A stretch of 64,000 bases of DNA from the NCBI RefSeq assembly GCF_011040385.1, contig NZ_JAAIKB010000005.1:388051-452050 (forward strand). The letters run 5' to 3'. This document shows, in pieces, positions 36,321 to 44,649 of this stretch. The notes below the pieces were generated by a model. That model had not been told where the DNA came from, did not search any database, and worked only from the letters and a program-made list of their open reading frames with translations. Each line of letters begins with the position of its first letter. Within the stretch, counting starts at the first letter, position 1. The DNA comes from Falsiroseomonas algicola. Its GTDB lineage: Bacteria > Pseudomonadota > Alphaproteobacteria > Acetobacterales > Acetobacteraceae. The position numbers and the translations under genes are program-made.

Positions 36321-37595
36321 TCACGGATGCCCTTCATCGCGCCGTCCGACGCCCGGATCCGGCCTGGCCATGGCGGGCAGGGCGGGCAGCGGGGCGGAGG
36401 GGCCGATCGGGCGCTGCGCGAGGCGGACCATCAGGCGGTCCACCTCGATGAAGTGACGCTCCCAGCTCGGCGGCTTCCAGGCGGCGAGGCGGCCGAGCTG
36501 CGCGCGGCGCCCAGTGCTGTCGGCCCGGGCATAGTCGAGCACGGCGCCGCGCCAGGCGCTGCCATCCAGCGGATCCAGGTAGTCCGGCACCGCGCCGCCC
36601 ACTTCCCGCAGCGCGGCGAGGTCGGAGGCGATGGCCGGGACGCCGAGGGCGAGGGCTTCCGCCAGCGGCAGGCCGAAGCCCTCCGCGAAGGAGGGGAAGA
36701 GCAGGGCGCGCGCGCCGCGCAGCAGGGAGGCGACTTCCCGGTCCGGCAGCGGCCCGGCTTCCCGCACCAGGCCATCCAGGGCGCTGCAGCGCTCCAGCAT
36801 GTCCAGCACGTTCTCGTTCTCCCACCCGCGGCGGCCGACGACGACCAGGCGGGGCGCGGCGGCCCCATGGGTGCCGGCCAGCTGGCGCCACAGATTCAGC
36901 AGCAGCAGGTGGTTCTTGCGCGGCTCGATGGTGCCGAGCACGACGAAGTAGGGGCGCAGCGCCACCGGCGGCGCCTCCACCATCGGCGGCGTGACGCCGA
37001 GCGGCGCCACCGCGACCTGGGGCGGGGAGGGGCGGGCGCTCAGCCAGGGCGTCAACTCCGCGGCCGTGGCCGCCGAATTCACGATGATGGCGTCCGCCAG
37101 GGCGGCGGTGGTGACGATGCGGCGGCGATGCTTCTCGGCATGTCCGGCGCGGGCGAATTCGGGATGGTGCAGGGGGATCAGGTCATGGATCAGCGGCACG
37201 AACTGGCAGCCCTGCCGCCGCAGCGCGGCGATCCGGGCCGGGCGTTCCAGGGCGCGGTGCGACACCAGCAGGAAGGATTTGGGGCCGGGCTTGCGCAGCG
37301 CTTCCACCAGCGCGCCGCGGCCGAAGGGCAGCGCCAGCCGCGCACGCCGGGCGGCGCCCGTCGCGATGCGCGTGCCGCTCTCCCACGCCTCCTCCAGCGC
37401 CGTCACCAGTTCACGGACGAGCGAGGCGGGCAGGGCGGAGAAGCCGAGGAGCGGAACTTCCGCGACGAATGTGCATTCCGTTGGCGACAGATTGGCCCAG
37501 TGACGGGCGTAGGCCAGCTCGACCCGGTCGATCCCGGAGGGTGCCGTGCGATGCGCGACGCTCAGCAACCGGGAGATGTCGAGGAACACATGCAT
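36321..37595 (-). CDS. GT4-type glycosyltransferase at the head of the PKS operon
   Basis: This 424-residue glycosyltransferase starts at ATG 37595 (MHVFLDISRLL) with GAGGAG upstream; 31 codons of earlier open frame were rejected. The N-terminal half contains SGIDRVELAYAR, and the donor half has VLGTIEPRKNHLLLLNLW and EGFGLPLAEALALG. The PKS gene begins 87 bp downstream on the same strand, so this is probably the first gene of a glycosyltransferase-PKS-oxoamine synthase-GNAT operon. It may glycosylate the lipid made by the operon or build the capsule repeat. It resembles the TPR-glycosyltransferase at 2360 in its SGIDRV/TGIQRV entry motif. Confidence 0.88.
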   Translation of the reverse strand: MHVFLDISRLLSVAHRTAPSGIDRVELAYARHWANLSPTECTFVAEVPLLGFSALPASLVRELVTALEEAWESGTRIATGAARRARLALPFGRGALVEALRKPGPKSFLLVSHRALERPARIAALRRQGCQFVPLIHDLIPLHHPEFARAGHAEKHRRRIVTTAALADAIIVNSAATAAELTPWLSARPSPPQVAVAPLGVTPPMVEAPPVALRPYFVVLGTIEPRKNHLLLLNLWRQLAGTHGAAAPRLVVVGRRGWENENVLDMLERCSALDGLVREAGPLPDREVASLLRGARALLFPSFAEGFGLPLAEALALGVPAIASDLAALREVGGAVPDYLDPLDGSAWRGAVLDYARADSTGRRAQLGRLAAWKPPSWERHFIEVDRLMVRLAQRPIGPSAPLPALPAMARPDPGVGRRDEGHP

Positions 37596-37889
37596 CCTAG
37601 CGCGCTCCTCGCCAGGAATGCGCCCACCACCCGAAGATATTCGCCTGATGGCGGGCCAAACGTCTGATCTCCTTGGCAAGGATGTCAATCATCTAGCGAA
37701 TGACGCTTTCCCGCGGCACACATTTGTGTGTGAATGTGTGCGGTGCGTCAATCTCTTTTTTTCAACGAAAGTGAAACTTTCGCGCGACACGTGTGCTGGT
37801 CGCGCAGGGGTTGCCGGACCGTCGGCCCGGCTGCACCTGCTGGCTCGCTTTATCGCGGTTGTCGATGACAAACCTGCAAACGGCGGCGC
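37596..37889 (-). promoter_or_regulatory. AT-rich upstream region of the PKS operon with three inverted repeats
   Basis: This 294-bp gap is much richer in A/T than its neighbours. Three inverted repeats lie close together: a 9-bp pair at 37716-37724 and 37733-37741 (GCACACATT / AATGTGTGC), a 6-bp pair at 37766-37771 and 37777-37782 (CGAAAG / CTTTCG), and a 7-bp pair at 37782-37788 and 37799-37805 (GCGCGAC / GTCGCGC). A minus-strand TTGACG at 37750-37745 could be a -35 box; the -10 would then lie inside the first repeat. This looks like a regulated promoter of the glycosyltransferase-PKS operon. Confidence 0.5.
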
Positions 37890-38909
37890 TCAATCCTGGT
37901 CGGGGCGGATCACGTTCGTGTCAAGGCCGAGGACCAGCACGTCGCGCATCGTCTCCGCGCTTTTGCGCCGGATGTCGTCCCACGCATGCGGCGTGTGGAA
38001 GGCGCTGTGAGGCGTGATGACGACGCGGCCCTTCAGCCAATCCTCCTTCGCCCGGTAGGCGGCGAGCAGGCCCGGCACCGGGTCCACCGGCGGCTCCACC
38101 GGGATCACGTCGAGCCCCGCGCCGGCGACGTGATCGGATCGCAGCGCCGCCTCCAGCGCGTTGATGTCGAGGCTGGTGCCGCGGGCGGTGTTCACCACCA
38201 CGGCGCCCTGCGGCAGCCAGGCCAGTTCCTTCGCGCCGATCATGCCGCGCGTGGTGCGGGTATCCGGCACATGGATGGAGAGGATGTCGGCGCCGCGCAT
38301 CAACTCCTCCAGCGTCCGCGCCCGTTCGATGCCGAGCGCGCGGTCCACGCCGTTCGGGAGGTAGGGGTCGAAGAAGCGGACCTTGAAGCCGAAGGCCTTG
38401 GCGCGCAGCGCGACCGCGGTGCCGATGCGGCCGAGGCCCACGATGCCGAAGCGCTGTTCCTGCGCGCGCTTGATCAGCGGGCTGTCCACGTAGCGCCAGG
38501 CGGCGGGCGGCGATTCGCGCTGCAGGTCATGGTGCAGGATCACGCCGCGCGTCAGCGACAGCACCAGCGACATGGCGTGGTCCGCCACTTCCATCGTGCC
38601 GTAGTCCGGCACGTTGCAGACGGTGATGCCGCGCGCCGCGCAGGCCGCGCGGTCCAGCCGGTCATAGCCCACCCCCATGCGCACCACGACCTTGAGCTTC
38701 GGGAAGCGCGCGATGTGCTGCGGGCGCAGCCAGTGGCGGAAGATCAGCAGGCCATCGACGCGGGCGCAGAGTTCGTCCGGCAGCATGTCGAGCGATTCGG
38801 TGTGGGGCGCGCCGCCATGCAGCACGTCCACGGCCGGGCCGAGGATCTCCTGCTCCAGGATGGTGTCGGGATACATGCCCTCAGGCTCGAGGACGGTCAG
38901 CTGCGCCAC
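37890..38909 (-). CDS. D-2-hydroxyacid dehydrogenase, C-terminal-binding-protein-like
   Basis: This 339-residue NAD-dependent dehydrogenase of the D-isomer family has the cofactor loop GIVGLGRIGTAVALRA near residue 157, an NTARGTSLD region with the catalytic arginine and a PHSAFHTPHAW catalytic histidine region. The sequence style matches CtBP-like dehydrogenases seen in many Proteobacteria. It probably reduces a 2-keto acid; the substrate is unknown. The GTG at 38909 has GGGGGAG seven to eight bases upstream and is preferred to GTG 38918, which overlaps that site. It stands alone between the PKS operon and rne. Confidence 0.87.
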   Translation of the reverse strand: MAQLTVLEPEGMYPDTILEQEILGPAVDVLHGGAPHTESLDMLPDELCARVDGLLIFRHWLRPQHIARFPKLKVVVRMGVGYDRLDRAACAARGITVCNVPDYGTMEVADHAMSLVLSLTRGVILHHDLQRESPPAAWRYVDSPLIKRAQEQRFGIVGLGRIGTAVALRAKAFGFKVRFFDPYLPNGVDRALGIERARTLEELMRGADILSIHVPDTRTTRGMIGAKELAWLPQGAVVVNTARGTSLDINALEAALRSDHVAGAGLDVIPVEPPVDPVPGLLAAYRAKEDWLKGRVVITPHSAFHTPHAWDDIRRKSAETMRDVLVLGLDTNVIRPDQD

Positions 38910-39031
38910 GCGATGCACTCCCCCTGCGCCGGTTCCGACCGGCTGGAGGCGGCACCATCACCGGTTGTCCGCCCCATCGCAACGGGGGGTGGGGGAGGGC
39001 AGCCATGCAGGTGGCGGGACGGCCTGAACGA

Positions 39032-39065
39032 CGAAGCCGCCGGGATGGCCATCCCGGCGGCTTCG
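39032..39065 (-). terminator. Perfect 34-bp palindrome after rne
   Basis: A 15-bp perfect stem (CGAAGCCGCCGGGAT at 39032-39046 with its complement at 39051-39065) closes on a GGCC loop. It begins 27 bp after the rne stop on the minus strand. It very likely ends or protects the rne transcript and may serve both strands. Confidence 0.65.
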
Positions 39066-39092
39066 ATCAGTCGGCGTCCCGGGTGGGACGGG

Positions 39093-42000
39093 TCAGCGGC
39101 GCCACCAGCCGCGCTTGCGCGGCAGGTCGGCTTCCGTGCCCTCGCCCAGCACGATGGGCGCGATCGGCGGCGCGGCCACCACCTCCGGCACCGCCGGCTT
39201 GGCAGGCTCCGCGGCTGCTTCAGGGGCGGCGGGTTCCGGGGCCGGCGGGGGTGCAGGCTCCGCGGCGGCTTCCGGCGCGGCCGGGGTGAAGCTGGCTTCG
39301 GCCGTGGCGCTGAAGCTGGCCTCGACCGTGGCGGCAGGCTCGGCGGCAGGGGCTTCCGCGGCCGGTGCGGGCGCAGCCGGGGCTTCCGTCGCCTGCGCCA
39401 CCGGTGCTTCGGCGGCCGGTGCTTCGGCGGCCGGCGCTTCCGCCACGGCGGGCGCGGCCTCGGCGGCGGCTTCCACCGGTGCGGCGGCGGCCAGGCGGCG
39501 GGTGGTCACGGCGCGGGCCGCAGCTTCCTCCGCGGCTTCCATGGCGGAGAAGATGTCGTCCATGTGGCCGGCGAAGGGATCTGCCGGCGTCGGCGCGCGG
39601 CGTGGCGGCGGCGCGGCGGCGACCGGGGCTTCCTCGCCCTGCGCCTCCTCGCCCTCGCGCCGGCGGCGGCCACCGCGGCGGCCGCGGCGGCGGCGCGCCG
39701 CGCCTTCCTCCTCCGTGGCTTCGACGGGCGCGACCTCGCCCTCGGCCTCCGGGGCCTCGACCCCTGGCGCCTCGACCTCGGCGGGGGGCTCGGCCGGCGC
39801 GGCGGCGTTCACCTCGGGCTCGTCGCCCTCCTCGCCCTCATCCTCGGCGCCGCTACCCTCCAGCCCGGTGTCGCCACCGGCCTCGGGGCGCCCTTCCATG
39901 CCCTCGCGCCGGCCACCACGGCGGCGGCGGCGGCGGCGACGGCGCTGGCCCTCGGCGGTCGCATCGCCCTCGGCCTCCGGCGCACCCTCACGCGGCGCGC
40001 GAGGCTCGGCGGGCTCCCCACGGGGCTCGCGCGGCTCCCGCGCCTGGCGGGGTTCGCGCTGGTCGCGCTGCTCGCGCTGGCGGGGCGGCGGGGTCTCCTC
40101 GACCTCCTCCTCCAGCACATCGACATCGGGCTCCACCGGCTCCGGCGCGTAGTCCATGCGCAGCGCGCTCGGGCGTTCGGCGATCGCGTCGGGGTTCTGG
40201 GGGCGGGTCCGCTCGATCCGCAGCGCGGGCGGGATCAGCGTGTCGTCCGGCTGCACCAGCACGGACATCGCGTATTTCTGCTCGATCTGGCTCAGCCGCT
40301 CGCGCTTGCGGTTGAGCAGCCAGAGCATGACCGGCGTCGCGACATGCACGATGATCTCGGCGGCGCGGCGCTTGGCGCCCTCCTCCTCGATCGCGCGCAG
40401 GACCTGGAGGCCGCTGCTCTCCACGCCGCGGACCAGGCCGCGGCCCTGGCAATGCGGGCAGGCGACATAGGCGTGTTCGACGACGCTGGGGCGCAGCCGC
40501 TGGCGCGACATCTCCAGCAGGCCGAAATGGCTGATCCGGCCGACCTGGATGCGCGCGCGGTCCTGCTTCAGCGCTTCCTTCAGGCGGCGTTCCACCATCC
40601 CGTCATGCTTGTTCGACTCCATGTCGATGAAGTCGATGACGATGAGGCCCGCCAGGTCCCGCAGCCTGAGCTGGCGCGCGACCTCGTCGGCCGCCTCCAG
40701 GTTGGTGCGGAGCGCCGTGTCCTCGATGTGCCGGTCGCGCGTGGCGCGGCCGGAGTTCACGTCGATGGCGACCAGCGCCTCGGTCTGGTTGATGACGATG
40801 TAGCCGCCGGACTTCAGCTGGACCGTCGGGCTGTGCATCGCATCGAGCTGTGCATCGACGCCGTGGCGGGCAAACAGCGGCACGCCGTCCCGCACCGGGC
40901 GGACCTTGCTGGCATGGGCCGGCATCAGCATGCGCATGAATTCGCGCGCATCGTTGTAGGCGTCCTCGCCATCCACCAGCACTTCCTCGACGTCCTTGCC
41001 GTAGACGTCGCGGATGGAGCGCTTGATGAGGTCCGCCTCCTCATAGATCAGGGCGGGGGCGGAGCTCGCGAAGGTGCGTTCCCGGATGCCGTCCCAGAGC
41101 CGGAGCAGGTATTCGCAATCCCGCTTGATCTCGGGCTTCGGGCGGGCGGCGCCGGCGGTGCGGACGATGAGGGACATGCCCTGGGGCAGGCCCTGCTCGT
41201 CGATGATCTCCCGCAGCCGCTTGCGGTCCGCCGCCGAGGTGATCTTGCGGGAGACGCCGCCGCCGCGGGGCGAGTTCGGCATCAGGACCGAGAAGCGGCC
41301 GGCGAGCGAGATGTAGGTGGTGAGCGCGGCGCCCTTCGAGCCCCGCTCCTCCTTCACCACCTGCACCAGCATGATCTGCCGGCGCTTGATGACTTCCTGG
41401 ATCTTGTAGTGGCGCAGGAAGCGGGGCGGGATGCGGCGTTCGCGCGCGTCATCCTCCGTCGTGCCGCCGACCGTCTCGGGCGGCGGGGCATCGGCGTTGC
41501 CGACGCTCTCGTATTCGTCCTCGCGCCGGTCGTCCTCGCGCCGGTCGTCGTCGCCGCGGTCCTCCTCGGCTGCCGCATCGGCGGCGGCTTCGGCGGCTTC
41601 GGCTTCCGCGGTGGCGGCATAGGCCTCGTCGGCCGCGGCCTCGGCGGCTTCCGCAGCCTCGGCGGCGGCCGGCTGCTCGGCCTGCTGGGCCGGGGCGTCG
41701 GCGGTGGTGACGTCCGGGGCGCCATCGGCGGGCGCGGCCTCGGCCTGCACCTGCTCGATCCCGATCGCCATGGTGGCTTCCGAGGGGGCTTCCGGCTCGG
41801 CGGCCTCGGCCTCAAGCTCCGCCGCCGCGGCGGCCTCGAGCGCGCCGTTCAGCGCCGCATCGATGTCGCGGGCCGCCTCCTCGGCATCCTCGCGTTCCTG
41901 CTCCTCCCGCGCCTCGGCCTGCTGCATCTCGATGAGGCGCTGCCGGTCGGCGACGGGGAGCTGGTAGTAGTCGGGGTGGATCTCGCCGAAGGCGAGGAAG

Positions 42001-42200
42001 CCGTGCCGGTTGCCGCCATATTCGACGAAGGCGGCCTGGAGGCTGGGTTCGACCCGCACGACGCGGGCGAGGTAGATGTTGCCCTTGAGGGGCATCCTGT
42101 TGGCCGACTCGATGTCGAAGGCTTCGAGCCGGTTGCCGTCCAGCACCACCACCCGGGTCTCTTCCGGGTGTGATGCATCGATCAGCATGCGCTTGGTCAT
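39093..42200 (-). CDS. rne: Ribonuclease E
   Basis: RNase E/G has 1035 residues. The N-terminal S1 domain (MTKRMLIDAS, VEYGGNRHGFLAFGEI) is interrupted at about residues 90-220 by a long acidic, alanine-rich insertion including REDDRREDE repeats, a known alphaproteobacterial feature. The catalytic core follows (VAIDVNSGRATR, VIDFIDME), then the zinc link CPHCQGRG near residue 580. The C-terminal half is disordered, with arginine-rich RNA-binding patches, Pro/Ala/Glu repeats and a terminal KRGWWRR motif conserved in this class. It initiates mRNA decay and processes rRNA and tRNA. ATG 42200 is the conserved start; the frame upstream is spurious. Confidence 0.95.
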   Translation of the reverse strand: MTKRMLIDASHPEETRVVVLDGNRLEAFDIESANRMPLKGNIYLARVVRVEPSLQAAFVEYGGNRHGFLAFGEIHPDYYQLPVADRQRLIEMQQAEAREEQEREDAEEAARDIDAALNGALEAAAAAELEAEAAEPEAPSEATMAIGIEQVQAEAAPADGAPDVTTADAPAQQAEQPAAAEAAEAAEAAADEAYAATAEAEAAEAAADAAAEEDRGDDDRREDDRREDEYESVGNADAPPPETVGGTTEDDARERRIPPRFLRHYKIQEVIKRRQIMLVQVVKEERGSKGAALTTYISLAGRFSVLMPNSPRGGGVSRKITSAADRKRLREIIDEQGLPQGMSLIVRTAGAARPKPEIKRDCEYLLRLWDGIRERTFASSAPALIYEEADLIKRSIRDVYGKDVEEVLVDGEDAYNDAREFMRMLMPAHASKVRPVRDGVPLFARHGVDAQLDAMHSPTVQLKSGGYIVINQTEALVAIDVNSGRATRDRHIEDTALRTNLEAADEVARQLRLRDLAGLIVIDFIDMESNKHDGMVERRLKEALKQDRARIQVGRISHFGLLEMSRQRLRPSVVEHAYVACPHCQGRGLVRGVESSGLQVLRAIEEEGAKRRAAEIIVHVATPVMLWLLNRKRERLSQIEQKYAMSVLVQPDDTLIPPALRIERTRPQNPDAIAERPSALRMDYAPEPVEPDVDVLEEEVEETPPPRQREQRDQREPRQAREPREPRGEPAEPRAPREGAPEAEGDATAEGQRRRRRRRRRGGRREGMEGRPEAGGDTGLEGSGAEDEGEEGDEPEVNAAAPAEPPAEVEAPGVEAPEAEGEVAPVEATEEEGAARRRRGRRGGRRRREGEEAQGEEAPVAAAPPPRRAPTPADPFAGHMDDIFSAMEAAEEAAARAVTTRRLAAAAPVEAAAEAAPAVAEAPAAEAPAAEAPVAQATEAPAAPAPAAEAPAAEPAATVEASFSATAEASFTPAAPEAAAEPAPPPAPEPAAPEAAAEPAKPAVPEVVAAPPIAPIVLGEGTEADLPRKRGWWRR

Positions 42201-43071
42201 GGGTGGGGGGACTCCGCACCGCGCTGGCCTGGGGTTCCGCCCAGGGGCCGGCAGCGGCGGCAGGTGGTGGCGGGGCCCGGGAAGCGACGGAAGCGCGGCA
42301 GGAAGTGTTCCATGCGGCGGCGATCCGGTCCTCTTCTCGGCGGGTCGGCCCGGGGGCACGACCCTGTTGGGTTCATTGGGAGCGATGCGCCCGGGGGGTG
42401 ACCCCTGGCAGACCGTTCCCGGCGGGCGCGCCTCGCGCTGCCCCGGAAACCCTTCAATCGGCAGCCCCCTTGAGCTGGTCTCCCGGATGCGGTCCAGGGG
42501 ACAGCGATCCAGGCGGGGGCGCCGGTTGCAGGCGCAAACGGGCGGGCGGCGTGGGCATGGAACGCATCCCCGCCGAACCAAGCCATCCCGGTACACCAGG
42601 GGCCCGCCGACAGGTAAGGATGCGCCGCATGCGCCGCGCCGGCGGGATCGGGGGCCGCGGCACCTGGCAGAACGTGGCGAGGGGCGGCGCCCCTTCACCA
42701 TGCCAGGACTAAGGCCACCACTGGCGCATCGCCGGCCGCGGTCTGGCGGCGGGATGCGGGCCGGGCGGCCGCGCGAACACAAGGACCCTGCCGGCGGCTG
42801 ACGCCACCGGGGCGACTCACCATAGGCGGTGCAACCGGGGGCCACAAGGCGCCGCCGCCACAACCGCCGCTTCGGCGGGGCAGCCCACGCCTCGCCGATT
42901 CGTGCACCCCGCGCAAACCAGCGGGCAACGGCGGCCCGGCGGCGATCCTGGGCCTCGCCGTTCAACCACCTTCTCAGGAGATGCTGGCAACCACCGGGCC
43001 CGGCGTGGCATCATGGGTGTGTTCCGGTGCCGGGGGGCGGCGCCGGCGCAAGCGGGGGACTGCCCGACATC
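42201..43071. other. Long gap between divergent rne and amidase genes
   Basis: About 870 bp separate the rne and amidase starts. The open frames on both strands are Arg/Pro/Gly-rich, lack ribosome sites and overlap each other, so I call no protein here. The region should hold the rne promoter and leader, which in other bacteria is long and is the target of RNase E autoregulation, plus the amidase promoter. I found no clear RNA gene or repeat. Confidence 0.4.
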
Positions 43072-44259
43072 ATGCTGGGTCGCCGTGCCTTGGCGAGCCT
43101 CGCGCTCGCCTTTGCCGCCCTGCCGCCACCATGGCCGGCCGAGGCCGCCGTGACCGACGCCACCCTGGAGGCATCGGGCAATGGCGCGCGCCTGGTGCTG
43201 ACCCTGACCGGCGGCACGCGATGGCGCCTGGCCGCGGCGACGCGCCCGAATCGCCTGGTGCTGACCACGCCCGGCTCCCCCTGGCGCGGGCCGGCGAGCC
43301 TCGGCGCCGCAGGGCCTGTCCGGCGCGCGATGGCGGATCGCAGCCAGCTGCGGCTCGACCTGCTGCGCCCCGTGGCCCTGAAGCGGGTGGAGGAAAGCCG
43401 CGGGCGCCTCATCATCGAACTGGAGCCCACCAGCGCGACCAGCTTCGCCCGGCTGGCCGCCGCCGGGCGGCCGCTGGCGGAAAGCGGCACCGCGACGGCG
43501 TCCAACCTCGGGCGGTCGCAACCCGGCACGACACAGGCGCCGCGCAGCCCGGCTCGGGCCGGGCCGCTGCCCCTCGTGGTGCTCGATCCCGGCCATGGCG
43601 GGCGCGACCCCGGCACCATCGGCACCCGCGGCACCCAGGAAAAGCGCATCGTCCTGGCGGCGGCGGAGGAACTGAAGAAGGTCCTGGAAGCGGGCGGGCG
43701 CTGCCGGGTCGCCATGACCCGCAGCAACGACCGCTTCGTGCCGCTGGGCGACCGCGTCGAATTCGCGCGCCGGCGGCAGGCGACGCTCTTCGTCTCCCTG
43801 CACGCGGACAGCGCGCCGGGCGCCCGCGGCGCCTCCGTCTATACGCTCGGCGACAGCTCCGACGCGCTGGCCGGCGCGCTGGCGCGGCGGGAGAACCTGG
43901 CGGACCGCGCGGGCGGGCTTCGCCTTCCCTCCGTGTCGCCGGAGGTGCAAGCCATCCTGCTCTCCCTCATGCGGGCCGAAACCCGCGCGGGCAGCGCCCG
44001 CATGGCGAGCCTGGTGGTGGAGGAACTGGGCGGGGACGTGCCCCTGCTGCCCAACACCCACCGCCAGGCCGGCTTCGTCGTGCTGAAGGCGCCCGAGATC
44101 CCCTCCGTGCTGGTCGAGATGGGCTTCCTCAGCCACCCCGGCGACGAAGCCGCGCTCCGCCGCCCCGACCACCGCGCCAAGGTCGCCCGCGCGCTGGGCC
44201 GCGCCATCCATGGCTGGCTGGCACGGGCGGGCACGGCGGAGGCGCTGGCGGCGGGGTAG
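43072..44259 (+). CDS. N-acetylmuramoyl-L-alanine amidase (AmiC-like)
   Basis: This 395-residue periplasmic cell-wall amidase has a signal peptide (RRALASLALAFAALPPPWPAEA). An AMIN-type beta domain follows at about residues 30-130, then an Amidase_3 catalytic domain. Zinc ligands are visible in VLDPGHGGRDPGTIG (His and later Glu) and in FVSLHADS, with the closing glutamate in VLVEMGFLSHPGDE. It cleaves peptidoglycan stem peptides during septum splitting. ATG 43072 is chosen because the signal peptide starts there. It precedes PBP1A on the same strand, separated by a run of hairpins. Confidence 0.93.
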   Translation: MLGRRALASLALAFAALPPPWPAEAAVTDATLEASGNGARLVLTLTGGTRWRLAAATRPNRLVLTTPGSPWRGPASLGAAGPVRRAMADRSQLRLDLLRPVALKRVEESRGRLIIELEPTSATSFARLAAAGRPLAESGTATASNLGRSQPGTTQAPRSPARAGPLPLVVLDPGHGGRDPGTIGTRGTQEKRIVLAAAEELKKVLEAGGRCRVAMTRSNDRFVPLGDRVEFARRRQATLFVSLHADSAPGARGASVYTLGDSSDALAGALARRENLADRAGGLRLPSVSPEVQAILLSLMRAETRAGSARMASLVVEELGGDVPLLPNTHRQAGFVVLKAPEIPSVLVEMGFLSHPGDEAALRRPDHRAKVARALGRAIHGWLARAGTAEALAAG

Positions 44260-44280
44260 GGGGGGGCTGTGCGAGTGGCC

Positions 44281-44506
44281 CCGGAGAGGGGCTGCGCGCC
44301 CCTCTCCGGACCTCTCCCCGCCAGGGGCCTCGGGCCCCTGGACCGCGAGGTTTTCATCGGAAGGCGAGAGAGGGGCCCGGAGCGCGCGCATGTTCGGCGC
44401 GACCGCGCGGCCCCTCTCCCGCCTTCCGATCAACTCATGGGTTCAAAGGGCCCGCTGGCCCTTTGCGGGGTTGGGGTATCGGGGAAGGGGCGGAGCCTCT
44501 TCCCCG
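44281..44506. repeat. Five consecutive inverted repeats between amidase and PBP1A genes
   Basis: Hairpins lie at 44281-44309 (perfect 11-bp stem), 44321-44341 (perfect 9-bp stem), 44357-44429 (21-bp arms with one mismatch around a 31-bp spacer), 44444-44465 (perfect 9-bp stem) and 44480-44506 (8-bp core). The first begins 21 bp after the amidase stop and may serve as a terminator. The shared pyrimidine-rich core CCCCTCTCC recurs in the first and third. This looks like a clustered extragenic palindromic element. Confidence 0.65.
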
Positions 44507-44649
44507 GGCAACCGGCACGCCCCTCCTACACCCGCCGCCAACCTCTCCGCCCGTATCCTGCGCTGCACAACTGGCCGTGACGGCGGTGCATGCCCATCTG
44601 GTGCGTTGCGCATGTGCCCCTTTGGCTGGGGTGGTGTATGGAGCGCCGC

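Noticed and set aside
28797..37667. A 2956-codon open frame on the plus strand opposite the PKS operon
   Set aside because: It is antisense to convincing domains (KS, AT, DH, ER, KR, ACP), has a Gly/Arg/Gln-rich composition with no domain and arises from the GC3 bias of the minus-strand genes.
37986..42173. A 1395-codon plus-strand frame opposite the dehydrogenase and rne
   Set aside because: It is antisense to well-conserved enzymes; its glycine- and leucine-rich repeats mirror the Ala/Glu repeats of RNase E.
42170..42928. Several 70-180-codon frames in the rne-amidase gap
   Set aside because: Mutually overlapping, rich in Arg/Pro/Gly, without ribosome sites or motifs.
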